Shown here: piece after piece, positions 7,341-13,622 of the stretch
Layout of the letters: every line of letters begins with the position of its first letter
How positions within the stretch are numbered: the stretch's first letter is position 1
Source: JAFEBO01 sp044375915
GTDB taxonomy: Bacteria; Planctomycetota; Phycisphaerae; Phycisphaerales; UBA1924
Length of the DNA: 17,750 nucleotides
Direction of reading: 5' to 3'
Assembly: GCA_044375915.1 (NCBI GenBank)
Contig: JBILLU010000056.1
Location: forward strand, 1 to 17,750
Made by a program: the position numbers and the translations under genes
The notes under the pieces: generated by a model
Told to the model about the DNA's origin: nothing
The model's input: only the letters and a program-made list of their open reading frames with translations
Database searches by the model: none

Positions 7341-8444
7341 TCACCGGGCGGCGGTGCTGCGCGTCTTGCCCGGATCGGGCGAGAAACGCCCGGACGTGAG
7401 GTGTCCGCCGAAGACCTTGCGCTCGACGTCTTCGTCGTCGTACGGGTCGTCGGCGCTGAACGTGCTGCCGTCGAGCCAGCCGAATTCGCCGTCCTGGGTC
7501 GAGTCGCGGAGCGAGTCCACGTGCCCGTCGGCGAAGAGCCAGTTGCCGTAGTACTTGTCCAGATCCTTCTGGTTAATGCCGCTCGCGGAGTGGCGGAGCT
7601 TCCCGCCCGGGGCCTTGCCGTGCGCGGGGCCGAGGTCGCTCCACGACTGCTTGCCGAAGACGCCGTCGACCGGTGCGCCCGCGTAACCGTCGGTCAGATG
7701 CTTGACGACCCGAAGGGTCTGATCACCGACGAGCACGGTGCTTTCGCCGTCGCCGGCGTCGTTCACACGCCCGTCGGCAAACAGAGGCACGAGGTTGGTG
7801 GGAACCAGCCCGAGGTACTTGTCGCTCAGGGGCCCGCGTGAGGCGAGCTGCGTGCGCCTGGAGTCCTTGTAGGGCCGCTTGACATCGACGTCGCCGTCGT
7901 CCTTCATGCTCACCAGTTCGGTGAACGCGGTGTACCACGTCATCGTGTAGTTGGTGTTGATGCCGCGGTCGAACATCCGCTGGCGCTTCTCCTTCACGGT
8001 CCTGATGCCGTCGAAGGTCAGGGGCAGCTTGTCGTTCTGCAGCGACTGCGTGGACTTCGCCGGGTTGGTCGGGCACAGCAGCCCGCCGGGGTTGTAGTAC
8101 TGCCCGTAGACGGCGTCGGACATCCAGCCCACCTTGCCCGCCTGGATGTCGGCGGCCGAGCCCCAGTTGTTGTTGACGCGACCGTCCTGCGGCCCGCTGA
8201 CATAGACGCCCCGGTTGCTCCCGGCGTAGGTCAGCACGCCGATGCCCATCTGCCGCAGGTTGCTCATGCATCGCGTCTTGCGGGCGAGATCGCGGGCCGA
8301 AGCGAGGCTCGGCAGGAGGATGCCGATCAGGATCGCGATGATCGCGATGACAACCAGCAACTCGATGAGCGTAAAGCCGCGACGCGGGTGCAAAGACACC
8401 GACATCCCGACCGATCGTTCACGGCTTCGACACTTCTGCCTCAT
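7341..8444 (-). CDS. Pseudopilin-like protein with prepilin cleavage motif (DUF1559-like)
   Basis: This is a type IV pilin/type II secretion-like pseudopilin of 367 residues. A basic leader ends in RRG, followed by FTLIELLVVIAIIAILIGI: prepilin peptidase would cut after G23, leaving F24 as +1 and the conserved E28 as +5. The long periplasmic part contains NLRQMG, a CPTNP segment and, near 301-309, NWLFADGHV, a C-terminal motif typical of the large planctomycete family of H-x-DG pseudopilins. ATG at 8442-8444 is preferred because GAGGG lies six bases upstream; M14 (ATG at 8403-8405) is an alternative with a weaker site. Planctomycete genomes carry many such genes outside any secretion cluster, and no other secretion component is nearby, so its specific role is unknown. 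Confidence 0.9.
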   Translation of the reverse strand: MRQKCRSRERSVGMSVSLHPRRGFTLIELLVVIAIIAILIGILLPSLASARDLARKTRCMSNLRQMGIGVLTYAGSNRGVYVSGPQDGRVNNNWGSAADIQAGKVGWMSDAVYGQYYNPGGLLCPTNPAKSTQSLQNDKLPLTFDGIRTVKEKRQRMFDRGINTNYTMTWYTAFTELVSMKDDGDVDVKRPYKDSRRTQLASRGPLSDKYLGLVPTNLVPLFADGRVNDAGDGESTVLVGDQTLRVVKHLTDGYAGAPVDGVFGKQSWSDLGPAHGKAPGGKLRHSASGINQKDLDKYYGNWLFADGHVDSLRDSTQDGEFGWLDGSTFSADDPYDDEDVERKVFGGHLTSGRFSPDPGKTRSTAAR

Positions 8445-8450
8445 GCGCAA

Positions 8451-8466
8451 CCCTCGCGTGTGAGGG
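8451..8466 (-). promoter_or_regulatory. Small hairpin covering the pseudopilin ribosome binding site
   Basis: On the minus strand CCCTC and GAGGG flank a six-base loop, and the GAGGG arm is the ribosome binding site of the pseudopilin start at 8444. Five G/C-rich pairs could reduce initiation, but the stem is short and no ligand or partner is evident. Confidence 0.3.
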
Positions 8467-8597
8467 AAGGTTTTAGTCAAGGACGCATGAAGGACCGACT
8501 TGTATTGCAACAAGGTTCGGTGAAGATGACCGTCAGGGCCGCGCTCGTGACGCGTCCTTCACGATTTCTTGACACGATCTTGACGTTGGAGGTCGCG

Positions 8598-8616
8598 CGG
8601 CGCGGCTGCCGCGCCG
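8598..8616 (-). terminator. GC hairpin after pssA, without T run
   Basis: A perfect eight-base-pair stem (CGGCGCGG with CCGCGCCG, three-base loop) begins 12 bases after the pssA stop codon. The minus-strand sequence that follows is CGCGACC, not a T tract, so it may be a poor terminator or a 3' end stabiliser for the psd-pssA transcript. Confidence 0.4.
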
Positions 8617-8627
8617 TTTGTGCGGAA

Positions 8628-9542
8628 TCAGGAGCTCCCGATCCGCAGCGGGCGGGGCTCGTCGGTGTCGGTCGTGGGAGCGGCGACTGTGGGAGCGCTT
8701 GCGGAAGCGGCGCCAGTCTCGCTCTCGTTCGCTGCACGGTTGGCGTGGTCGGTCATGCTCTGCTTCAGCCGCGCGTGCGAGATGTGCGAGAAGGGGAGCG
8801 TCAGCACGTATCCGCCCGCAAGGATCGCGCCCGCCAGCCACGCGTCCTTGGCCGCGATGAAGACCAGGATGCCCACTGAGATAAAGAGCGGCAAGACCAT
8901 CCGCGGGTGCACCGCGAGTTTCTTGAAGCTGAACATCGGACGCCGGCTCACCATCAGTGCGCCGACGAGAACGGTGTAGACCGCCACCGCGACCGGCGGC
9001 ATCTGCCACTTGATCGTGGGTGAGACATCGATCAGGATCGGGATCAGGACCACGCCCGCCGCCGCGGGAGTGGGCATGCCGGTGAAGAACCGCGAGGCGA
9101 TCGGGTTGTTCTTCTTGGCGGGTTTGGCGCTGGTGAACCGTGCGAGCCGCATCGCTGCGCACATTGAGTACGTCAGCACGCAGACCATGAACATCGGTTC
9201 AAGATGGTGGGGCAAGGGCTTCATCGCGGCCGGCCCGATCTCCGGCCGCAGCATCCAGACGTACAGCATCACCGCCGGGCCCACGCCGAAGGACACGAAG
9301 TCCGAGAGCGAATCGAGTACCGCGCCGAAGCGGCTGGTCACGCGGAGCAATCGTGCCGCTCGGCCGTCGAGCGCGTCGAAGATCGCCGAGAGCGCGATCG
9401 CGATCAGCCCGCTCTCGAACTTGCCCTGGATCGAAAAGTGCAGACTCGCCAACCCGCACGCCAGGGCGGCCGACGTGATCATGTTCGGGAACAAGGCCCG
9501 GAACGGCACGACGTTGCGGCGGGATGGGAATTTGAGGAACAC
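8628..9542 (-). CDS. pssA: CDP-diacylglycerol--serine O-phosphatidyltransferase
   Basis: The enzyme makes phosphatidylserine from CDP-diacylglycerol and serine in the inner membrane. The CDP-alcohol phosphotransferase signature is complete: D56, D59-G60, A63-R64, G73, D77 and D81. Several hydrophobic helices follow, and the last ~35 residues are a low-complexity Ala/Thr/Pro tail, giving 304 residues. The RRNVVPFRALFPNMIT N-terminus matches the usual start of the family, which supports GTG at 9540-9542; however, the bases before it are a C-rich run with no ribosome binding site. The gene follows psd by 60 bases on the same strand, so product and next enzyme of phosphatidylethanolamine synthesis are probably co-transcribed. 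Function is secure. Confidence 0.95.
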   Translation of the reverse strand: MFLKFPSRRNVVPFRALFPNMITSAALACGLASLHFSIQGKFESGLIAIALSAIFDALDGRAARLLRVTSRFGAVLDSLSDFVSFGVGPAVMLYVWMLRPEIGPAAMKPLPHHLEPMFMVCVLTYSMCAAMRLARFTSAKPAKKNNPIASRFFTGMPTPAAAGVVLIPILIDVSPTIKWQMPPVAVAVYTVLVGALMVSRRPMFSFKKLAVHPRMVLPLFISVGILVFIAAKDAWLAGAILAGGYVLTLPFSHISHARLKQSMTDHANRAANESETGAASASAPTVAAPTTDTDEPRPLRIGSS

Positions 9543-9588
9543 GGGGGGAGGGGGAGCAGGGGAGCAGCGGAGGAGGGGAGCAGGGGAA
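9543..9588. repeat. G-rich GGGGAGCA-type repeat in the psd-pssA spacer
   Basis: The plus strand of the 60-base spacer is almost pure purine, with runs of six, five, four, four and four G separated by A, AGCA or short AG-rich spacers, and three copies of GGGAGCAG-like units. The mRNA strand is correspondingly C-rich. It is a simple repeat with quadruplex-forming potential on the template strand. Confidence 0.7.
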
Positions 9589-9602
9589 AGAAAAGCGAGG
9601 GA

Positions 9603-10364
9603 CTAGTGATTCTTGGTCTTTCGGGCAAGCACCGTTTCACCGGCGAAGACCCGCTGGCCTTTGGTGACGGCGGGCTCGTAGCCCTCGGGCAAATAAAGGT
9701 CCACGCGGGAGCCGAACTTGATCAAGCCGTAGCGCTCGCCGGGGCGGAGCGTCTGGCCCTCGCGCACCTTGCAGACGATGCGGCGGGCGACGAGGCCGGC
9801 GATCTGGACGACGAAGGCGCGGGAGCCGTCGGCGAGGCGAAGGACCATGCTCGCGCGTTCGTTGAGATCGCTCGCTTTGTCGAAGCTGGCGTTGAAGAAC
9901 GCGCCGTGGTGGTACGCGAGTTTCTCGATCGTGCCCTCGAAGGGCGTGCGGTTCACGTGCACGTTGAAGACGTTCATGAACACGCACATGCGGGTGCGCG
10001 GCGCGCCGGAGTCGCCCACGGCGGCGACGGCATCCGGCGGCGGGGCGGCCTTGTCGATCTTCACGACCACGCCGTCGGCGGGACAGATGGCGCACAGCGA
10101 CAGATCCTCGCCCGCAGCGGGCGCCCGCTCCGGATCGCGGAAGAACCAGATCGCCCAGAGGGTCAGCAGCGATAGGAGGCCGGTGAGCACCCACAACGCC
10201 GCGGCGATCGGGCCGGTGGTCAGAGCCGCACCAACGCCCGCTGCGATCGTGGGAGCCGCGAAGAGCGCGATGATCGTCCAGCCCTCGCGGGCGATGATGG
10301 GTGCAGAGCCCGTGTGAGGGGTGCCGACGAACGAGGAAGGCATCTTGGCGGTCGCCTGCGACAT
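9603..10364 (-). CDS. psd: Phosphatidylserine decarboxylase (short, archaeal-type)
   Basis: The pyruvoyl enzyme decarboxylates phosphatidylserine to phosphatidylethanolamine. At 253 residues it is of the short form. Two hydrophobic segments (about 29-47 and 52-74) anchor it; FFRDPERAP (74-82) and CPADGVV (94-100) are conserved; NVHVNRTPF spans 134-142. The self-cleavage site is G218-S219 within LIKFGSRVDLYLP: cleavage would turn S219 into the pyruvoyl group and give beta and alpha chains. The start is ATG at 10362-10364 with only a weak AAGAA upstream; M8 is a possible alternative. It precedes pssA, the enzyme that supplies its substrate. The divergent plus-strand gene starts at 10659, so both promoters lie in the 294-base gap. 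Confidence 0.94.
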   Translation of the reverse strand: MSQATAKMPSSFVGTPHTGSAPIIAREGWTIIALFAAPTIAAGVGAALTTGPIAAALWVLTGLLSLLTLWAIWFFRDPERAPAAGEDLSLCAICPADGVVVKIDKAAPPPDAVAAVGDSGAPRTRMCVFMNVFNVHVNRTPFEGTIEKLAYHHGAFFNASFDKASDLNERASMVLRLADGSRAFVVQIAGLVARRIVCKVREGQTLRPGERYGLIKFGSRVDLYLPEGYEPAVTKGQRVFAGETVLARKTKNH

Positions 10365-10458
10365 GGGCGATTCTTGGGGTGCCGGGCTCGGGTTGGATTT
10401 TGGACTTTCGATTGTGCTTTGTTTGGTGTGCCGTAAGTGCTTTCCCGTCCGATTCTTC

Positions 10459-10487
10459 TTGACGCAATCCGCACGCTCGGGTACTTT
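10459..10487 (+). promoter_or_regulatory. Putative sigma-70-like promoter of the PEP-CTERM-like gene
   Basis: TTGACG (10459-10464) is a good -35 and TACTTT (10482-10487) a weak -10; the spacing is exactly 17 bases. Transcription would begin near 10494, leaving a leader of about 165 bases. Confidence 0.45.
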
Positions 10488-10626
10488 ACCGACCGCGAGA
10501 CGTCACCCTGTTTTCCGCCCCGGTGCCTGCACTGGGTTCAGGGCTCTCACGAGGAGAGAGGCTTCCCGCGGCAATTCGGATCGATCGTTCGGTGCGTTTC
10601 CGCGCGCCGGGCGTGATGTGCGTTTT

Positions 10627-10641
10627 GGCGGCCTTGCCGCC
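10627..10641 (+). promoter_or_regulatory. Leader hairpin next to ribosome binding site
   Basis: GGCGGC and GCCGCC pair around a CTT loop. The stem ends one base before GGAGAGG and nine before AGGAG, the binding site for the ATG at 10659. It may set mRNA stability or initiation; no riboswitch class is recognised. Confidence 0.35.
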
Positions 10642-10658
10642 GGAGAGGTAGGAGAGAG

Positions 10659-11630
10659 ATGAAGAAGGCTCTGTTCGTTCTGGCTGTGGCGGGCATCGCG
10701 TCGTCGGCGTCGGCCAAGTACCTGATGGTCACGAATTTTTCGAGCGGCAACCGCAGCATCATGCTCTTCAACAAGAGCAACGGCTCGCTCGTCCAGCAGA
10801 ACTGGATCGTCGGCGACGGCGCCGCCAACGTCTTCAACAGCCAGACCGAGGCGCTCTCGATCGGCTCTGACGTGTGGATCAGTGACCAGGTTCAGAACAA
10901 GGTCTTCCGCTACAACCTCACAACCGGCACCTACAAGACCGCCCTGACCGGCAGCGGCACCACCAACCTCTCGAACATCCGCGGCATGGCCCGCCAGGGC
11001 AACACGGTCTTCGTCGCCAACGCTGGCACCGGGTTTGGCAACTCGATCGTCAAGTTCGACGCTACCACCGGCGCGTTCCTCGGCAGCTTCGCGGTTCAGC
11101 AGTTCTCCACCGCGACCACGACTTCGCCGTGGGATATCCATGTCGCCGCCAACGGCGAACTGCTCGTCAGCAACTATTCGGCGTCCACCACCACCGGCGT
11201 TTCCCGCATCGATCGCTACGACGCGGCGGGCAACTTCCTCGGCAACTTCTATTCCAACAACAACAACGCCGGCACCGGGCTCACGCTGCCGCAGCAGATC
11301 AACGCCGACGGCAGCAACTACCTCGTCGGCGGCTTCGGCTTCACCACGCAGGCTGGCGCGTACCAGCTCAATGGCGCCGGCGCTCAGACCGGCTTCTGGG
11401 GCAACGGACTTGGCATTCGCGCCTCGTTCCGCCTCGACAACGGCAACCTGCTGATCACCAAGGGCGATGGTGTGTGGATCTTGGACCCCAACACCAACGC
11501 CATCACGGCGGTTGCTGCGGGCGGCGGTTTCAACGCCAAGTACATCTCCGAGATCGCGTTCATTCCCGCCCCCGGCGCGATGGCGCTCCTGGGCCTCGGC
11601 GGCCTGATCGCCGGCCGTCGTCGTCGTTGA
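10659..11630 (+). CDS. Secreted beta-propeller-like protein with PEP-CTERM-like tail
   Basis: The product is a 323-residue exported protein. A signal peptide (1-19, ending ASA) leads into repeated strands resembling a beta-propeller: TEALSIGSDVWISD, NIRGMARQGNTVFVAN, SPWDIHVAANGELLVSN, GIRASFRLDNGNLLITK, each with the pattern of a residue-run 'G-x-L-hydrophobic-V' blade, and linkers such as RYNLTTG, KFDATTG and RYDAAG. The last 21 residues, starting PAPGAMALLGLGG and closing RRRR, are a PEP-CTERM-like sorting tail that would be processed by an exosortase-type system in the inner membrane. AGGAG four bases upstream supports the ATG. A strong terminator follows. Ligand or function is not evident; a surface or matrix role is inferred. 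Confidence 0.88.
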   Translation: MKKALFVLAVAGIASSASAKYLMVTNFSSGNRSIMLFNKSNGSLVQQNWIVGDGAANVFNSQTEALSIGSDVWISDQVQNKVFRYNLTTGTYKTALTGSGTTNLSNIRGMARQGNTVFVANAGTGFGNSIVKFDATTGAFLGSFAVQQFSTATTTSPWDIHVAANGELLVSNYSASTTTGVSRIDRYDAAGNFLGNFYSNNNNAGTGLTLPQQINADGSNYLVGGFGFTTQAGAYQLNGAGAQTGFWGNGLGIRASFRLDNGNLLITKGDGVWILDPNTNAITAVAAGGGFNAKYISEIAFIPAPGAMALLGLGGLIAGRRRR

Positions 11631-11656
11631 TTTCGGCGTTTTCCCGACCCTTGTAC

Positions 11657-11681
11657 GGCCCGCCTTTCGGCGGGCCTTTTT
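11657..11681 (+). terminator. Intrinsic terminator after the PEP-CTERM-like gene
   Basis: GGCCCGCC and GGCGGGCC form a perfect eight-base-pair stem with a TTTC loop, followed by five T. It lies 27 bases after the stop codon. Confidence 0.92.
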
Positions 11682-11718
11682 CGTTGCCGCGGGCTGCCCG
11701 CTGCGATCGTCTTCGCTC

Positions 11719-11724
11719 TACACT
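11719..11724 (+). promoter_or_regulatory. -10-like box implying a leaderless sucD transcript
   Basis: TACACT ends nine bases before the sucD ATG at 11734, where a start of transcription at or next to the A of ATG is expected. The intervening bases are pyrimidine-rich (CCCCTCCCT) with no ribosome binding site. No -35 match is obvious. Confidence 0.4.
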
Positions 11725-11733
11725 CCCCTCCCT

Positions 11734-12735
11734 ATGGCCATCCTGATCGACGCGAACACCAAGGTCCTCTGTCAAGGCATCACCGGCTCCTTCGGTGCCG
11801 TGCACACCAAGGGCTGCTTCCTCTACGGCACCAAGATGGCCGGCGGCGTCACCCCCGGCAAGGGCGGCACCAAGGACGCTAACGGGCTCCCCATCTTCGA
11901 CACCGTGCAGCAGGCCGTCGACGCGACCGGCGCCAGTGCGACCATGATCTTCGTGCCGCCGGCGTTTACGGCCGACGCGATCCTCGAGGCTGCGGACGCG
12001 GGCATCCGCGTCATCTGTGCGATCACCGAGGGCGTGCCGGTGCAGGACATGATCCGTGTCCGCTCGGTCCTCGACGAGATGAACGGCGGAGCGAGCACGC
12101 CGCCCTCGAAACGCCGCATCATCCTCGTCGGCCCCAACTGCCCCGGCGTCATCACCCCCGGCCCGCGCACCAACGCCAACAGCATGACCGGCGAGCCCGG
12201 CGCGCCGTTTACGAACAACGGTTGCAAGATCGGCATCATGCCCGGCTACATCAACACCCACATCAGCCAGAGCAAGCGCGGCAAGGCCGTCGGCATCGTC
12301 AGCCGCAGCGGCACGCTCACCTACGAAGCCGTGTGGCAGACCAGCAACCTCGGCTTCGCCCAGAGCACCTGCGTCGGAATCGGTGGCGACCCGGTCCGCG
12401 GGCTCAACCACATCGACTGCCTCGAACTCTTCGCCGATGACCCGGACACCCACGGCATTCTCATGATCGGCGAGATCGGCGGCACCGACGAGATCGACGC
12501 CGCCCACTGGGTCGCCGCCAACCGCAAGAGCGGCCGCCTGCAGAAGCCCGTGGCCGCGTTCATCGCGGGACGCACCGCCCCCCCGGGCCGCCGCATGGGC
12601 CACGCCGGCGCGATCATCGGCGGCGCGGACGACACCGCCGACGCGAAGATCACGGCCCTCAAAGCCGCGGGCGTGAGCGTTGCGATGAGCCCGGCGGATA
12701 TGGGGAAGGCGATGCTCGAGGCGATGGGGGGGTGA
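11734..12735 (+). CDS. sucD: Succinyl-CoA synthetase (succinate--CoA ligase) alpha subunit, enlarged
   Basis: The alpha subunit binds CoA and carries the phosphohistidine in the TCA-cycle step linking succinyl-CoA to succinate and nucleoside triphosphate. Nearly all signatures are present: GITGSFG (15-21), YGTKMAGGVTPGKGG (31-45), GPNCPGVITPG (133-143), VSRSGTLTYEA (189-199), STCVGIGGDP (211-220), GEIGG (246-250) and RMGHAGAII (287-295) with H290 as phosphohistidine. It is 333 residues against about 289 in E. coli; compared with my recall of that protein the excess is four loops: about 13 residues near 116-131, 19 at 144-163, 7 at 172-184 and 5 near 264-270. The beta-subunit gene is not adjacent: the upstream gene ends in a terminator and the downstream one is unrelated. 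No ribosome binding site precedes the ATG. Confidence 0.93.
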   Translation: MAILIDANTKVLCQGITGSFGAVHTKGCFLYGTKMAGGVTPGKGGTKDANGLPIFDTVQQAVDATGASATMIFVPPAFTADAILEAADAGIRVICAITEGVPVQDMIRVRSVLDEMNGGASTPPSKRRIILVGPNCPGVITPGPRTNANSMTGEPGAPFTNNGCKIGIMPGYINTHISQSKRGKAVGIVSRSGTLTYEAVWQTSNLGFAQSTCVGIGGDPVRGLNHIDCLELFADDPDTHGILMIGEIGGTDEIDAAHWVAANRKSGRLQKPVAAFIAGRTAPPGRRMGHAGAIIGGADDTADAKITALKAAGVSVAMSPADMGKAMLEAMGG

Positions 12736-12736
12736 A

Positions 12737-12763
12737 CCTCCAGTCGGAGGGGCCCGAACGGGC
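12737..12763 (+). terminator. Two small hairpins after sucD
   Basis: CCTCC/GGAGG (12737-12750) begins one base after the stop codon and GCCCG/CGGGC (12752-12763) follows directly. There is no T run, so termination is uncertain. Confidence 0.3.
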
Positions 12764-12801
12764 GCTGCACGCACGCAGCCACGTTCCGATAGTCTGATGG
12801 C

Positions 12802-13617
12802 GTGACCACGCCGCTTCAATCAAGTGCAAGCGACTCGACCTGCTGGCATTGCGGCCACGCGCTTACTGGCAACAACGCGCCCGATCGCTGCCTCGAATGC
12901 GGCATGCCAGCCACCACGGCCGAACACACACATCGCGCCATCGCTTCGATGATCGGAGCGCTGACACTCGTGCTCGCCACGCCCGTGATCTTCGTGGTTG
13001 CGCGGCCACTCGAATCGATCTTGCTCCTGCAGAACTTCGCGCCCGCGTGGGAAGCGTTTCTGCCGATTCCGCTTGCCGCCGTTCTGTTGCTCATGGGTCC
13101 GACGTTTGTTCCGCAGCGAATGCTGCTGATCCGGGTCAGCGTGGTGGTGCTGCTGTTGATGATGCTGCGGGTCGCGATGAACGCGGCCGGATTCAACAAC
13201 CCGTATCCCGCCACGATCCTGCGCCAGGATCTCATGTGGATGGCGATCGAATGGGCCTCGCGTGCTGGATTGTGCGGATCGCTCGTCACGTGCTGGTACG
13301 TGCTGCAGCGCGGTCTGAACGGGAGCTCGTTCGCGTCGATCGTCCTGCCCTGGTGGGTCAGCGCGGTCGGCGGCTTGTGTCTCTCGGTCTTCCTCATCGG
13401 AGGGGACCCGTTGTGGGACAGACTCAACACACTTGGATATTCCTACTACCCGGCACAGGTTCCGGGCACTCCGAATCCGCCAACGCCCAACGCGCTCGCC
13501 GCCTTTGCGATGTATGACGCGGGCGGGAGGGTCGTGCTCACCGGTTGGCTGTGTGGGCTCTGCGTCGGTGCGGTCCTGTTCGCCGCACGCACGATTGAGC
13601 CCCTCCGTCGTCGATAG
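12802..13617 (+). CDS. Membrane protein with N-terminal zinc ribbon, unknown function
   Basis: I do not recognise a named family. The 271-residue product opens with a zinc-ribbon-like motif, CWHCG at 14-18 and CLECG at 30-34, giving four ligands C14, C17, C30 and C33. About six membrane segments follow, near 47-68, 86-104, 107-125, 150-168, 179-200 and 243-262, with a Pro/Asn-rich loop at 215-232. The tail RTIEPLRRR is basic, fitting a cytoplasmic end. The start is GTG at 12802-12804; there is no clear ribosome binding site, but a GATAGT box ends eight bases upstream. Planctomycete genomes contain many such small zinc-ribbon membrane proteins of unknown role. It converges on dinB with five bases between the stop codons. 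Confidence 0.78.
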   Translation: MTTPLQSSASDSTCWHCGHALTGNNAPDRCLECGMPATTAEHTHRAIASMIGALTLVLATPVIFVVARPLESILLLQNFAPAWEAFLPIPLAAVLLLMGPTFVPQRMLLIRVSVVVLLLMMLRVAMNAAGFNNPYPATILRQDLMWMAIEWASRAGLCGSLVTCWYVLQRGLNGSSFASIVLPWWVSAVGGLCLSVFLIGGDPLWDRLNTLGYSYYPAQVPGTPNPPTPNALAAFAMYDAGGRVVLTGWLCGLCVGAVLFAARTIEPLRRR

Positions 13618-13622
13618 CCGCA

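Larger units (their letters stand above)
10365..10658. other. Divergent intergenic region between psd and the PEP-CTERM-like gene
   Basis: This 294-base gap contains the start regions of two divergent genes and no convincing reading frame. The plus side holds a promoter-like pair at 10459-10487 and a leader of about 165 bases with a GGCGGC-CTT-GCCGCC hairpin at 10627-10641 directly before the ribosome binding site. The minus side (psd) shows no clear promoter. Confidence 0.6.

Noticed and set aside
9637..10467. A 276-codon minus-strand frame overlapping psd
   Set aside because: It is the +1 shadow of psd, which has intact motifs in its own frame; there is no sign of a frameshift.
11560..12819. 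A 419-codon minus-strand open frame over sucD
   Set aside because: The opposite strand encodes an unmistakable SucD with all motifs, and this frame is low-complexity His/Arg/Ala/Asp sequence.
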